The notes beneath the pieces were generated by a model, which made no database searches, had not been told where the DNA came from, and saw only the letters and a program-made list of their open reading frames with translations. Below, in pieces: positions 10,036-19,725 of a stretch of DNA of 64,000 nt (its first letter is position 1; the number at the start of each line of letters is the position of its first letter). Origin of the DNA: Peptococcaceae bacterium (GTDB lineage: Bacteria; Bacillota; Desulfotomaculia; Desulfotomaculales; Pelotomaculaceae); the NCBI GenBank assembly GCA_012518875.1, contig JAAYRI010000087.1:1-64000 (forward strand), read 5' to 3'. A program made the translations under genes and the position numbers.

Positions 10036-11250
10036 CTATTCTTCCTTTTCCTGATCATTCTCCTCCAGGCCAGGTTTCCGTGCAGCACCGCGTGGAATTA
10101 AGCCGCTAATCTCCCTGACAAAACCTAGTATATTATCCCTGGCTTTATCTACACTGCCCTCATTTATCAGTACAAAACCCAGACCAAGAGCCAGGGTAAT
10201 CCCCAATATCCATCCTACTGCCTTCCATCCCCCGCCGGCACCTGTAGCCTGGCCCGGCTGCTGGGTTGTGGGACCGGCAGCAGGTGCACCACCTTTTATG
10301 CCCAGTGCGACAGGAACGGCATCTGTGAAAAGGGCGATTCCCCTTTCAGCCTGTTCCCTGCTGTTGGTGTGGGTACCGGCTTCAATCAACAATGCGGTGG
10401 CCGATAGATCCTGATTATAATCCCCCTTGCCCACAAATATTTCCTTTACTATTTGGGGGTGCACATTATTAGCTGCTGTCATCATCCGCCGGGCAAAATC
10501 CATATTGGCATCCATACGCGGGTTACTTTTACCGACAACTATACGTAGCCTGGCTACATCCTTACCGCCGATTTCTGCCCGGTAATAAGCAGGGTCCGGG
10601 ACACCGTCACGGTGTATATCAAAAATAGCTATGGGTTTGTTTTTCATTAGGTTTGCCGCAGTCCTTCTAGATCGGACATAGGCATTATTATCATGAGGGT
10701 CATGGGCAGTCTGATCATAATTCACAGTGATTCCACGACCCTGCAGTTTATCTACCATAGTTTTGCCCACTTGATAAATACCACCCTTAAAAGGTATGGC
10801 TTCCGTACCGTCGGTGGGAACATAAGATTCATCCGTATGAGAGTGATAAATAGCAATATTCCCTTTTTTTTGAGCGATATTTGTAGCGGCAGGTATCTCC
10901 TGGGCGGAGAAAAAATCATTATAAGAGACTATCTGGGAATCCAGCCCCATAAATACCGCCTCTGCCTTGCCGTCCTTCACCTTGCTTATCCTGTAACCCC
11001 TACCTTCAGCAGTATACAGCTCGTCGCCAACATAGATACTGCGGGACATCATGCTGAGCATTTCTCCTTGTTCATCAAGGATTGTGGTAAAGGTACCTGC
11101 AACATGATCGGGTGTTTCGTTATTGATGAGTCCTGCGGTATTTATAACCGGTAGGAACCGGATATCCCTGTTTACACCGTAAACCAAAAGAGCTAGAACC
11201 ACTAGCAGGGCAGCTGCATATAGAGTAAATCTTCGACTGCCGTTTTTCAT
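10036..11250 (-). CDS. spoIIP: stage II sporulation protein P
   Basis: 404 aa; 'IAIYHSHTDESYVPTDG', 'IFDIHRDGVPD', 'LIEAGTHTNSREQAERGI' amidase motifs. Confidence 0.93.
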   Translation of the reverse strand: MKNGSRRFTLYAAALLVVLALLVYGVNRDIRFLPVINTAGLINNETPDHVAGTFTTILDEQGEMLSMMSRSIYVGDELYTAEGRGYRISKVKDGKAEAVFMGLDSQIVSYNDFFSAQEIPAATNIAQKKGNIAIYHSHTDESYVPTDGTEAIPFKGGIYQVGKTMVDKLQGRGITVNYDQTAHDPHDNNAYVRSRRTAANLMKNKPIAIFDIHRDGVPDPAYYRAEIGGKDVARLRIVVGKSNPRMDANMDFARRMMTAANNVHPQIVKEIFVGKGDYNQDLSATALLIEAGTHTNSREQAERGIALFTDAVPVALGIKGGAPAAGPTTQQPGQATGAGGGWKAVGWILGITLALGLGFVLINEGSVDKARDNILGFVREISGLIPRGAARKPGLEENDQEKEE

Positions 11251-12017
11251 TTGGTTTCATCCTCCTTTTCTTTATCCCCCTGGGGCCCTTCAACCTTATC
11301 ACCAATTTCTGTGGGGATACCGGGTTCGGGTTTTTTTAGACCTTTTACCAGTTCCGGCGGCCGACCCTCGACCTTGGGACCACCAGAAATTCTCTCCAGG
11401 GATTCCCCTACCAATTCAGCTAGAATGACAGCGAATATACCCGCAAGCACAATGGCATCAAAGGCACCGGCTCCACCAATCATCATGGTGTAGCTGGCGG
11501 GTGCACCCTGGTTTATGAGCCAGGCAAACTGAAACACATCTACCAGGAGGACACCTAATGTGGCAGAAATAAATGCTCCCCGCCTGGACCTACCAAAAAG
11601 ATACGCAACTATACCGCCGACAAGAGGATAAAGATAAATAGCATCAATAATGGCCCAGCGCCCGGCAGGCTCCATTGTGGAACCCGAGTTGATCAAGGAA
11701 CCTACCACATATACAATAGCGGCTGTGGCAACAGTACCGACCAGGGCCCTAACCCATTCCTTTCTCGTACCCGCTCTTACCAATAGGTAAATGGCCAAAC
11801 CGACCGGGATTAGCGCTCCCCCGACATTTAGTGATGTGTTGAAGGGTAGAAACGGCAGTGGAATGTTAATGAATCCTCCCAATATTATTAAACCAATCAC
11901 TAATAATGCACCCCGGTCAGATAGCCTCATCCGATCCAGAACCCTATGAGCCAGCCCAAGATAGATGAGTATTGATATGGCAATTAAAACTATGATTCCA
12001 ATGGCATTTTGATCCAA
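11247..12017 (-). CDS. DUF1614-like integral membrane protein
   Basis: 256 aa multi-TM; 'RMRLSDRGALLVIGLIILGGFINIPLPF'; 4-nt overlap with spoIIP. Confidence 0.7.
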   Translation of the reverse strand: MDQNAIGIIVLIAISILIYLGLAHRVLDRMRLSDRGALLVIGLIILGGFINIPLPFLPFNTSLNVGGALIPVGLAIYLLVRAGTRKEWVRALVGTVATAAIVYVVGSLINSGSTMEPAGRWAIIDAIYLYPLVGGIVAYLFGRSRRGAFISATLGVLLVDVFQFAWLINQGAPASYTMMIGGAGAFDAIVLAGIFAVILAELVGESLERISGGPKVEGRPPELVKGLKKPEPGIPTEIGDKVEGPQGDKEKEDETK

Positions 12018-12080
12018 AACCTTGCCCCCTTATTCATGAAAATTTCATAAATAGGCTGTCCAATCCAACTAAAAATATGC

Positions 12081-12109
12081 AAAAAAAAGGGGCGGTTAAT
12101 TACCGCCCC
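12081..12109 (-). terminator. intrinsic terminator downstream of ispH-rpsA
   Basis: minus strand GGGGCGGT-AATTA-ACCGCCCC-TTTTTTTT; perfect 8-bp stem plus T8. Confidence 0.92.
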
Positions 12110-12254
12110 AGGTTTAAAAATTTTTAATAAGATATTTGCCAAAGGATATCATGATAAAAATTATACAAATAAATCCCCATATATTTTATGGCATGAAAAC
12201 TATAATATATTCAAGCCGGAACATGGCTGCTAAGCATCCAAGGCAATTTCTAAC

Positions 12255-14345
12255 CTAGTCCTGGTCCTTTTTTTTCTCAAATAGGTCACCGACCATGTCG
12301 CCTATTGTTACAACATCTAAAGATTCTTGCACCTGGAGAGAAGTGTTCTCCCGAAATTCACGCTGCTGTCTACCCCGATCCACCTCCCGGATGGAAAGGC
12401 GAATGCGTTTTTCCGCGGTGTTAATATTTAAAACCTTAACATCGACCTCTTCCCCTTCGGTAACCACCTCATCCGGTTTAGCAATATGACGATCCGCCAG
12501 GTGTGATATATGGACCAAGCCCTCCACGCCGGGCTCCAGTTGTACAAAAGCACCAAATGGCGCCAGCCGGACAACCTTGGCGGTGATAATAGAATCTACC
12601 GGATACTTTTCTTCCACTGTATCCCAGGGGTTCGGCAAAACCTGTTTAAGACCCAATGATATCTTTTCCTGTTCCCTATCAATCCGTAAAACCATAACCT
12701 CGATTTCATCATTGACCTTGACTACCTCTGAGGGGTGGTTAATCCGATGCCAGGACATCTCCGAAATATGCAAAAGTCCATCTACACCACCTATGTCCAC
12801 AAAGGCACCAAAATTGGTTAACCGTCGAACAATCCCTTTAACAATTTCATCTTCCTGCAGGTTTTCCAAAACTTCCTTACGCAGCCTGGCATATTCTTCT
12901 TCCAATATCGCCTTGCGGGAGAGGATTACCTTTTTCCTGCCCCTATTCATTTCTATAACCCTACAAGCAATCTCCTTTTCGAGATATTTTGTCAGGTCCT
13001 CAACATAGCCCCTTTCCACCAGAGAAGCAGGTAAAAAAGCCCTTACCCCTACATCTACAATGAGTCCGCCTTTAACAACATCCCTGACAACACCCTCGAC
13101 GGAGGCTTCTGTTTCCATTGCTTCTTCTAATCTAACCCAGGATTTTTCATTGTCTGCCCTTTCTTTGGAAAGGATTGGTCTACCTTCATTGTCTTCAGCC
13201 TTTAATACATAGACTTCTATTTCATCCCCAACTTTTACAATGTCCTGGGGTGAATTAACATTGCGGCTAGAAAGCTCCCTAATTGGTATGATGCCTTCCG
13301 ATTTGGCTCCAATATCCACCATCACTTCATCAGGGCTAACATGGACAACCATACCCTTTACAATTTCGCCAGGACGAACAGCCTTCACCTCAACTGTGTC
13401 CTTCATTTCTTCTTCTTGTTCTACCTGTTCTTCCTGCTCTTCTTTTTCCTCTTGTTGTTCTTCTTGTTCCTGTTCTTTCTGTTCTTGTTCTTCCTCCTGG
13501 CCGTTCAAATCTTCAAATTCGCCCATTCGTCTCCTTACCTCCTCTATAATCCAGTCGGGTGTGGATGCCCCCGCTGTCAACCCCGCTTTAGCAACTCCTT
13601 GCAACCAAACCGGATCAAGTTCATCCGCTGTTTCAATGAGATGCGTAGCAGTACCGGACTTGTGGCAAATGGCAGCCAGTTTACCTGTGTTGGCGCTATT
13701 TGCACCACCGACTACAATCATCACATCCACCTCGCCGGCAAGTTCCCTAGCAGCTGCCTGCCGTTGGTTTGTAGCATTGCAAATTGTATTATAAATTTTG
13801 CAATTAATACCCTTTTTCTTAATAATCTCAATAATTGTGTTAAAATTCTCCTGCGTCTGAGTTGTTTGGGCTATAATCCCCAATTCAGCTTTACTATCTA
13901 AAAAAGCCGCTTCCTCCGGATTCTCTACAACCAGGGCCTTGCCGCCTGTCCAACCAACAATCCCCTGTACCTCCGGGTGCCCTCTATCACCCACAACCAC
14001 AACCTGGTAACCTTGCTCCACAAGTTCACCGGCCAACTCCTGCGCTCTACGCACATTAGGGCATGTAGCGTCAACAATGTTTATGCCCCTTTCCTTTGCC
14101 TGATCCAAAACATCAGGACGCACCCCATGGGATCTGATCACCAGAGTACCTTCCTCTATGTTTTGAACACTATTAACCTCATATATGCCCTTTTCCGCCA
14201 AAAAGGCCACAAGCTGTGGGTTGTGAACTAATGGTCCCAAGGTAAAAACAGGACCCTTGTTGTCTTTTAGGGTGCCCATGGCCAGGTTTAAAGCCCTCTT
14301 TACCCCAGAACAGAAACCGGCCTTAGAAGCCACCTTTATCTCCAT
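12255..14345 (-). CDS. ispH: bifunctional 4-hydroxy-3-methylbut-2-enyl diphosphate reductase / S1 RNA-binding domain protein
   Basis: 696 aa; IspH N-half ('AGFCSGVKRAL', 'VDATCPNV', 'ASTPDWIIEEV'), acidic/Gln linker, then four S1 repeats. Confidence 0.95.
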   Translation of the reverse strand: MEIKVASKAGFCSGVKRALNLAMGTLKDNKGPVFTLGPLVHNPQLVAFLAEKGIYEVNSVQNIEEGTLVIRSHGVRPDVLDQAKERGINIVDATCPNVRRAQELAGELVEQGYQVVVVGDRGHPEVQGIVGWTGGKALVVENPEEAAFLDSKAELGIIAQTTQTQENFNTIIEIIKKKGINCKIYNTICNATNQRQAAARELAGEVDVMIVVGGANSANTGKLAAICHKSGTATHLIETADELDPVWLQGVAKAGLTAGASTPDWIIEEVRRRMGEFEDLNGQEEEQEQKEQEQEEQQEEKEEQEEQVEQEEEMKDTVEVKAVRPGEIVKGMVVHVSPDEVMVDIGAKSEGIIPIRELSSRNVNSPQDIVKVGDEIEVYVLKAEDNEGRPILSKERADNEKSWVRLEEAMETEASVEGVVRDVVKGGLIVDVGVRAFLPASLVERGYVEDLTKYLEKEIACRVIEMNRGRKKVILSRKAILEEEYARLRKEVLENLQEDEIVKGIVRRLTNFGAFVDIGGVDGLLHISEMSWHRINHPSEVVKVNDEIEVMVLRIDREQEKISLGLKQVLPNPWDTVEEKYPVDSIITAKVVRLAPFGAFVQLEPGVEGLVHISHLADRHIAKPDEVVTEGEEVDVKVLNINTAEKRIRLSIREVDRGRQQREFRENTSLQVQESLDVVTIGDMVGDLFEKKKDQD

Positions 14346-14462
14346 AGCATCACCGTTTTTATTGTTATCAGAAAAGAATTCGCCTAATAACTTATATTTT
14401 CCTTCTTATGTATTACCTAATTCCCCAGGTTATTTTATATTTTATCATTAATTCGTCGTATT

Positions 14463-15041
14463 CTAATAGTTTTTGATCATAGAAGCTATCTGACCCATTA
14501 CCAGATCACTGTTTTTTTTCAGATCTTCCTTGGTAATTTTACCCGATCCCTCTGTGATAATGGGGGTGCCAATGACCATTCTCACCCGACCAAAAACACC
14601 TCTAGTCCCAATCAAGGCCACAGGAACCATGGGAACATTTGCTTTGCCGGCCAGCATTGCCGCACCAAGATGAGGCCTAAGCAGGTCCCCGGTATGGCTT
14701 CTGGTACCCTCCGGGAAAACACCCACCATTTCCCCCTCCTTCAGGAGCTTCAGAGCAGTCCGGATGGCCCGCCGGTCCGATTTATCCCGACGCACAGGAA
14801 ATGCACCGGAAATTCTTAAAACATACCCGATAATCGGTATTTTAAAAAGTTCTGATTTAGCCATATAATACACTTTTCTCTTGAAGGCGCATATTACAAC
14901 AACCGGATCCCAGTAGCTGACGTGATTCGCCACCAGAAGAAACCCCCCGCAGGTGGGCAAGTTTTCCCTACCCTGGATATCCCAGCGCCTTACCACTGCC
15001 AATATAACGGTCGCTAAAAATTTAAGCAGCCTGTAAATCAT
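14463..15041 (-). CDS. plsC: 1-acyl-sn-glycerol-3-phosphate acyltransferase
   Basis: 192 aa; 'NHVSYWDP' and 'FPEGTRS' motifs. Confidence 0.94.
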   Translation of the reverse strand: MIYRLLKFLATVILAVVRRWDIQGRENLPTCGGFLLVANHVSYWDPVVVICAFKRKVYYMAKSELFKIPIIGYVLRISGAFPVRRDKSDRRAIRTALKLLKEGEMVGVFPEGTRSHTGDLLRPHLGAAMLAGKANVPMVPVALIGTRGVFGRVRMVIGTPIITEGSGKITKEDLKKNSDLVMGQIASMIKNY

Positions 15042-15721
15042 GACTGCCCCTCTCTTTTTTTAATACATGATACAATCATACCCACTACTTCGTCTATGGT
15101 ATAGGTTGTGCTATCAATTAGTACCGCATCAGCAGCCCGGGTAAGGGGATCAACCTTACGTGTTGAATCAATGAGATCCCTGGCCATTATTTCCTTTTCC
15201 ATCTGTTCCTGAGTAATGATGTTACCTTTAGCGGCTAGTTCCCCCCTGCGTCTCCTGGCTCTTTCCTTGTTTGAAGCAGTCAAAAATATCTTGATGGGGG
15301 CCTGGGGCAACACCACCGTACCAATATCTCGTCCTTCCATTACAACCCCACCCCGGGAGGCCATGGCCCTTTGCAACCTAACAAGGTGTTTACGAACACC
15401 AGGTACCGTGGCTACCTGAGAAACATTTTGCGATACCTGGGGGCTACGGATATCGTCAGATACATCATCACCATTGAGATACACCTTGGGCCCGCCATTG
15501 TAATCAGGGAAAAGTTCAATTGATACTGCCTGGGCCAGTTGATTTAAGGAATCCTCACTCTTTAAATCTACCCCTTCTCGCAGCGCCATCAATGTCACGG
15601 CGCGATACATAGCACCGGTGTCAATATAAATATAGCCAAGCCTTTTTGCTAACATTCTGGCCACAGTACTCTTGCCGGCGCCGGCCGGCCCATCTATAGC
15701 AATGTACGGTTTTACAGTCAT
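15038..15721 (-). CDS. cmk: cytidylate kinase
   Basis: 227 aa; 'IAIDGPAGAGKSTVARMLAKRLGYIYIDTGAMYRAVT', 'EGRDIGTVV'. Confidence 0.97.
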   Translation of the reverse strand: MTVKPYIAIDGPAGAGKSTVARMLAKRLGYIYIDTGAMYRAVTLMALREGVDLKSEDSLNQLAQAVSIELFPDYNGGPKVYLNGDDVSDDIRSPQVSQNVSQVATVPGVRKHLVRLQRAMASRGGVVMEGRDIGTVVLPQAPIKIFLTASNKERARRRRGELAAKGNIITQEQMEKEIMARDLIDSTRKVDPLTRAADAVLIDSTTYTIDEVVGMIVSCIKKREGQS

Positions 15722-15936
15722 TTGAATCCTAATTCCTCATACCTTTTTTCACCCTGTTAGTTTACTTACCCTCGACTTACATAACTTCGACAAAATGTTT
15801 TACATTCCTCTATTCTTATTAATGTAAGACAAATAGGGTACACCCCCTTATTTTATCCGCCTTGTTGGTGATAAAACCCTCATGGGCGGGCACCATTCAT
15901 CAATCAGTAATTTTTCAATTTAGTATAACCCTATTG

Positions 15937-17238
15937 TTATTTACTAGCAAGGCTTCGCAGCAATCCACCAAACCCTGGAAAGGAAATATCTATGCATTCC
16001 GCACCGTGCACCATGGTTTTGCCTCTAGCTACCAATCCGGCCACCGCCCCAGCCATGGCTATGCGATGATCACCCTGGCTGTCACAAAAACATCCCTTCA
16101 GCACCGGGCGTCCTTTAATCATTAGTCCATCTCCCAATTCAGTAACATCAGCTCCTAATGCTGTAAGCAACCTGGCCACTGCGGTAATGCGGTTGCTCTC
16201 CTTAACCTTTAATTCGGCCGCATCATGGATCACTGTCTTCCCTTCTGCCGTTGCGGCGGCAACTGCCAGCACCGGTATTTCATCTATTAGGCGGGGGATT
16301 ATTTCCCCTCCTACATCTATTCCTCGTAGTCTTCCCGCATAACGCACCCTGATATCCGCAACTGGTTCCCCACCATTTTGCCTTAGGTTAAATCTCCTAA
16401 TATCAGCACCCATCATTTCCAGTGCATCAATAATGCCGCTCCTGGTCGGATTAACCCCCAGGCCCCTGATAGTCAGATCGGAGCCGGGCACCAGGGCAGC
16501 AGCTGCAAGCAAAAATGCTGCCGAAGATATATCCCCGGCAACACTAATTTTTTTTCCTTTTAGCACCGGGTGCCCGGTAATGCAAACAGTATTTCCTTCA
16601 ACATTTAGGAAAGCTCCAAAAGAGTCCAACATCAACTCCGTATGATCTCTAGAACGATATGGTTCCGTAATAGAAGTTTGACCATCGGCAAAAAGGCCGG
16701 CCAGTAGTATAGCAGATTTCACCTGGGCGCTTGCTACTGGTGAAATATTGGCAGTCGCTTTCAGGGAACCTCCGTGTATCGCCAGGGGTGCACAACCACC
16801 GCCTTTTTTCCCTAAAATAACAGCCCCCATTTTTTTTAATGGTTCCGTCACCCTTTTCATAGGGCGGCTTCGTAGAGATTGATCACCTGTGATCACACTA
16901 AAAAATGGTTGTCCGGCCAGAACACCCAGAGAAAGCCTCATTGTGGTACCGGAATTGCCCACATCTAATATATCCTCCGGCTCCCTGAGACCCTCTAAGC
17001 CCCGTCCGCTAATTCTTACCACACCCTCATGGGGACCGCTAATTTCAATTCCCAACCTTTTATAACAATTAATCGTGGAAAGGCAATCTCGGCCTGTAGA
17101 AAAATTTTCAATTACTGTTTCACCAGTGGCTAGAGCACCGATTATCACCGCCCGGTGGGAGATAGATTTATCACCAGGGACATTAATATCGCCCTGTAGG
17201 CTGCTCCCCTGTTCAATATACAACTGCATACAAATCAT
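15937..17238 (-). CDS. aroA: 3-phosphoshikimate 1-carboxyvinyltransferase (EPSP synthase)
   Basis: 433 aa; 'GDKSISHRAVIIGALA', 'GNSGTTMRLSLGVLAGQ', 'DGLMIKG'. Confidence 0.97.
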   Translation of the reverse strand: MICMQLYIEQGSSLQGDINVPGDKSISHRAVIIGALATGETVIENFSTGRDCLSTINCYKRLGIEISGPHEGVVRISGRGLEGLREPEDILDVGNSGTTMRLSLGVLAGQPFFSVITGDQSLRSRPMKRVTEPLKKMGAVILGKKGGGCAPLAIHGGSLKATANISPVASAQVKSAILLAGLFADGQTSITEPYRSRDHTELMLDSFGAFLNVEGNTVCITGHPVLKGKKISVAGDISSAAFLLAAAALVPGSDLTIRGLGVNPTRSGIIDALEMMGADIRRFNLRQNGGEPVADIRVRYAGRLRGIDVGGEIIPRLIDEIPVLAVAAATAEGKTVIHDAAELKVKESNRITAVARLLTALGADVTELGDGLMIKGRPVLKGCFCDSQGDHRIAMAGAVAGLVARGKTMVHGAECIDISFPGFGGLLRSLASK

Positions 17239-17279
17239 CCTTTTTTAAAATGTAAACGCAGAAACATAAACCAGGATCA

Positions 17280-18398
17280 TCATACCCTGCATGAGAATGC
17301 TTTTCTCACAGTATAGCCTTTTTTTCCAAGAACCTGGATCGCATTTTTTTGATCCTCCTCTGTGGCAAACCCGACCCGGATTGTGCCACCTTCTCCCTCA
17401 CGCACCCTGAGGATTTCGATGTCAGTGATGTTAATTCCACCTCCGGCCAAACAGCTTGTAAAACCAGCAATAATGCCTGGTTGATCCGGGACAGTTAGTA
17501 TGATCTCAAAAATCGCCGGCAGATAGCCTTTAACATTTCCCTGTAAGTTAACGCGGACGGCCCTGGCATCCGCCAACCTGGAGAAAATTGCCTCCATATT
17601 TCCCTCCTGCAGCAACTCTGTGAAAAGGGTAAGTTCATCCCTAAAGTCACTAATCATTTTGAGGATTTGCCGGCAATTTGTATAAAAAATATCCCGCCAC
17701 ATGGCAGGGCAACCGGCGGCTATCCGGGTGGTATCCCGGAAACCACCGGCAGCAAGGGGCAAAATAGATTCGTTTTCCGGTAGACTCACCACAGTATTAA
17801 CCAGGGAGGCCGCCAAAAGATGAGGCAGGTGACTGACGGCAGCCACGGCCAGGTCATGCTTTTCCGGTTTAATCTCAACCACCTTTGCACCAATATCCTT
17901 AACCAGTTTTTTTACCTTTTTTAGCGCTGCCGGTTTACTATTGGTTGTTGGTGTAATTAGATAAAAAGCATTTTCAAATAAATAGGGATCGGCTCCCTTA
18001 ATCCCATTATGTTCAGAACCAGCCATGGGGTGGCCGCCTACAAAACTAATCCCGGGAGGCAGCAGATTTTCCGCCTCCTGCACCACCCTGGTCTTGGTAC
18101 TCCCAACATCGGTAACTACCGCCCCCGAGGCTAGATGGGGCCATATTTCATGCAGTATCGGAATTGTGGCCCCCACCGGTGTAGCGATAATAACCAGATC
18201 TGCCCCGGCTACCCCTGCGGCAGGAGAAGCTGTATATCGATCTACTGCACCCAATTCTACTGCCAGATGCAAATCATCCACACAGGAATCCACCCCAACC
18301 ACCTCTTCCACCAGTTTGTTCCTGCGCAGGGACATGCCGAGGGAACCACCGATGAGACCAACACCTATTATGGTCACCCGGTTAAAATCAGGTCTCAA
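17280..18398 (-). CDS. tyrA: prephenate dehydrogenase with C-terminal ACT domain
   Basis: 372 aa; 'GVGLIGGSLGMSLRR', 'GGHPMAGSEHNGIKGADPYLFENAFYLITPT', ACT-like C-terminus. Confidence 0.94.
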   Translation of the reverse strand: MRPDFNRVTIIGVGLIGGSLGMSLRRNKLVEEVVGVDSCVDDLHLAVELGAVDRYTASPAAGVAGADLVIIATPVGATIPILHEIWPHLASGAVVTDVGSTKTRVVQEAENLLPPGISFVGGHPMAGSEHNGIKGADPYLFENAFYLITPTTNSKPAALKKVKKLVKDIGAKVVEIKPEKHDLAVAAVSHLPHLLAASLVNTVVSLPENESILPLAAGGFRDTTRIAAGCPAMWRDIFYTNCRQILKMISDFRDELTLFTELLQEGNMEAIFSRLADARAVRVNLQGNVKGYLPAIFEIILTVPDQPGIIAGFTSCLAGGGINITDIEILRVREGEGGTIRVGFATEEDQKNAIQVLGKKGYTVRKAFSCRV

Positions 18399-19429
18399 GG
18401 CATTTTCCTCCCCATAAAATCAGCAATTTTTTTCAGATCATCCATCATCAATTTAAAACCCCTTGGGGTCAGGGATTGCTGTCCATCACAAAGAGCCTCC
18501 TCCGGATGAGGATGCATTTCCACAATCAGCCCGTCAGCGCCGGCAGCAATGGCAGCCCTGGCCATGGGTGGCACAAAACGCCATTTACCGATAGCGTGGC
18601 TGGGATCAACGATTACCGGCAGGTGCGACAGATGCTTGACCACCGGCACCGCAGTTAGATCAAGAGTATTCCTGGTATAGTTTTCAAAACTGCGGATACC
18701 CCGCTCACATAGGATCACATTGTAGTTACCACCGGACATGATATATTCAGCTGCCATTAACCACTCTTCTATTGTGCAGGAAGGCCCCCTTTTTAAGACA
18801 ACTGGTTTATCAATCCCCGCTACCTCACGTAAGAGATAATAATTTTGCATATTGCGGGCGCCAATCTGTAAGATGTCAGCGTAATGGGCCACCATGGATA
18901 CATCACGCACATCCATTACCTCGGTGACAATTAAAAGACCCGTTTCCTCACGTGCCTCTGCTAGAAACTTCAATCCCTCCTCTGCCAAACCCTGAAAGGA
19001 ATAGGGAGAGGTTCTTGGTTTAAAAGCCCCACCCCGTAAAATTGCCCCACCGGCATCGCGGACGGACCGGGCAGCCTGTATTAGTTGTTCTCTACTTTCA
19101 ACGGCACAGGGGCCGGCCATAACATGGAGGGTGTCACCACCTATTTCTAGATCACCAACCTTGATTATGGTATTCTCCTCCTGGAAGGTTCTGCTGGCCA
19201 GCTTATAGGGCTGCAGGATAGGTACCACCTTTTCCACGCCGGGCATAGACTCCAAATTTACGTCGCACAAAATATTTCTGTCCCCAACAGCCCCAATTAT
19301 GGTACGTTCTATCCCCTGTGAAAGGTGGGTTTTAAATCCTATTTTCTTAAGACGTTCCAAAACATGTTCTATTTCACCATCACCGGCGTGATGATCCATA
19401 ACCACTATCAACTTCATTTCACTCCTCAT
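18395..19429 (-). CDS. aroF: 3-deoxy-7-phosphoheptulonate synthase (AroF/AroG-like type I beta)
   Basis: 344 aa; 'MAGPCAVESREQL', 'LRGGAFKPRTSPYSFQG', 'VIVDPSHAIGKW'; ferredoxin-like N-terminal regulatory domain. Confidence 0.95.
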   Translation of the reverse strand: MRSEMKLIVVMDHHAGDGEIEHVLERLKKIGFKTHLSQGIERTIIGAVGDRNILCDVNLESMPGVEKVVPILQPYKLASRTFQEENTIIKVGDLEIGGDTLHVMAGPCAVESREQLIQAARSVRDAGGAILRGGAFKPRTSPYSFQGLAEEGLKFLAEAREETGLLIVTEVMDVRDVSMVAHYADILQIGARNMQNYYLLREVAGIDKPVVLKRGPSCTIEEWLMAAEYIMSGGNYNVILCERGIRSFENYTRNTLDLTAVPVVKHLSHLPVIVDPSHAIGKWRFVPPMARAAIAAGADGLIVEMHPHPEEALCDGQQSLTPRGFKLMMDDLKKIADFMGRKMP

Positions 19430-19460
19430 CTAGAAAATTACATCGGTATTAATTTTACCA

Positions 19461-19490
19461 TTAAAAACAAAAAAACACCCTCGGAGGTGT
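19461..19490 (-). terminator. intrinsic terminator in the aroF leader (candidate attenuator)
   Basis: minus strand ACACCT-CCGA-GGGTGT followed by TTTTTTTGTTTTT, about 30 nt before the aroF ATG. Confidence 0.7.
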
Positions 19491-19526
19491 GTTAAATAAA
19501 ATCACAAAGACATAATTTATCGCCCC

Positions 19527-19611
19527 CCTACCATACTACAGTACCTATCCTTTTTAGCGAAAGGAATAAATCCTTTATTCCTTTCCTGATCCCAACTATC
19601 CTACCATACTA
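19527..19611 (-). promoter_or_regulatory. aroF leader: duplicated 12-mer TAGTATGGTAGG flanking a perfect 12-bp hairpin
   Basis: CCTACCATACTA (plus sense) at 19527-19538 and 19600-19611; GAAAGGAATAAA-TCC-TTTATTCCTTTC at 19559-19585. Confidence 0.6.
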
Positions 19612-19725
19612 GTCTTATCTTGTTTTGTACTGTCCCTCGGGCCACAAAATGTGCTACATCTACCCTAGCCCAGGTCAATTTTAACATACATATCACCCGC
19701 AGGGCAATGAACAATGATTGGGTGA

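Noticed and set aside
13240-13901. Plus-strand Ser/Cys-rich and Phe/Leu-rich ORFs of 184 and 186 aa
   Set aside because: Antisense to the ispH-rpsA Gln/Glu linker; low-complexity translation artefacts.
15781-15840. CTTACAT...ATGTAAG inverted arms between cmk and aroA
   Set aside because: Short AT-rich arms with a long loop; could easily arise by chance.
19430-19725. T-box riboswitch ahead of aroF
   Set aside because: No AGGGTGGTACCGCG-like T-box motif or recognisable specifier stem; only the terminator resembles such a leader.
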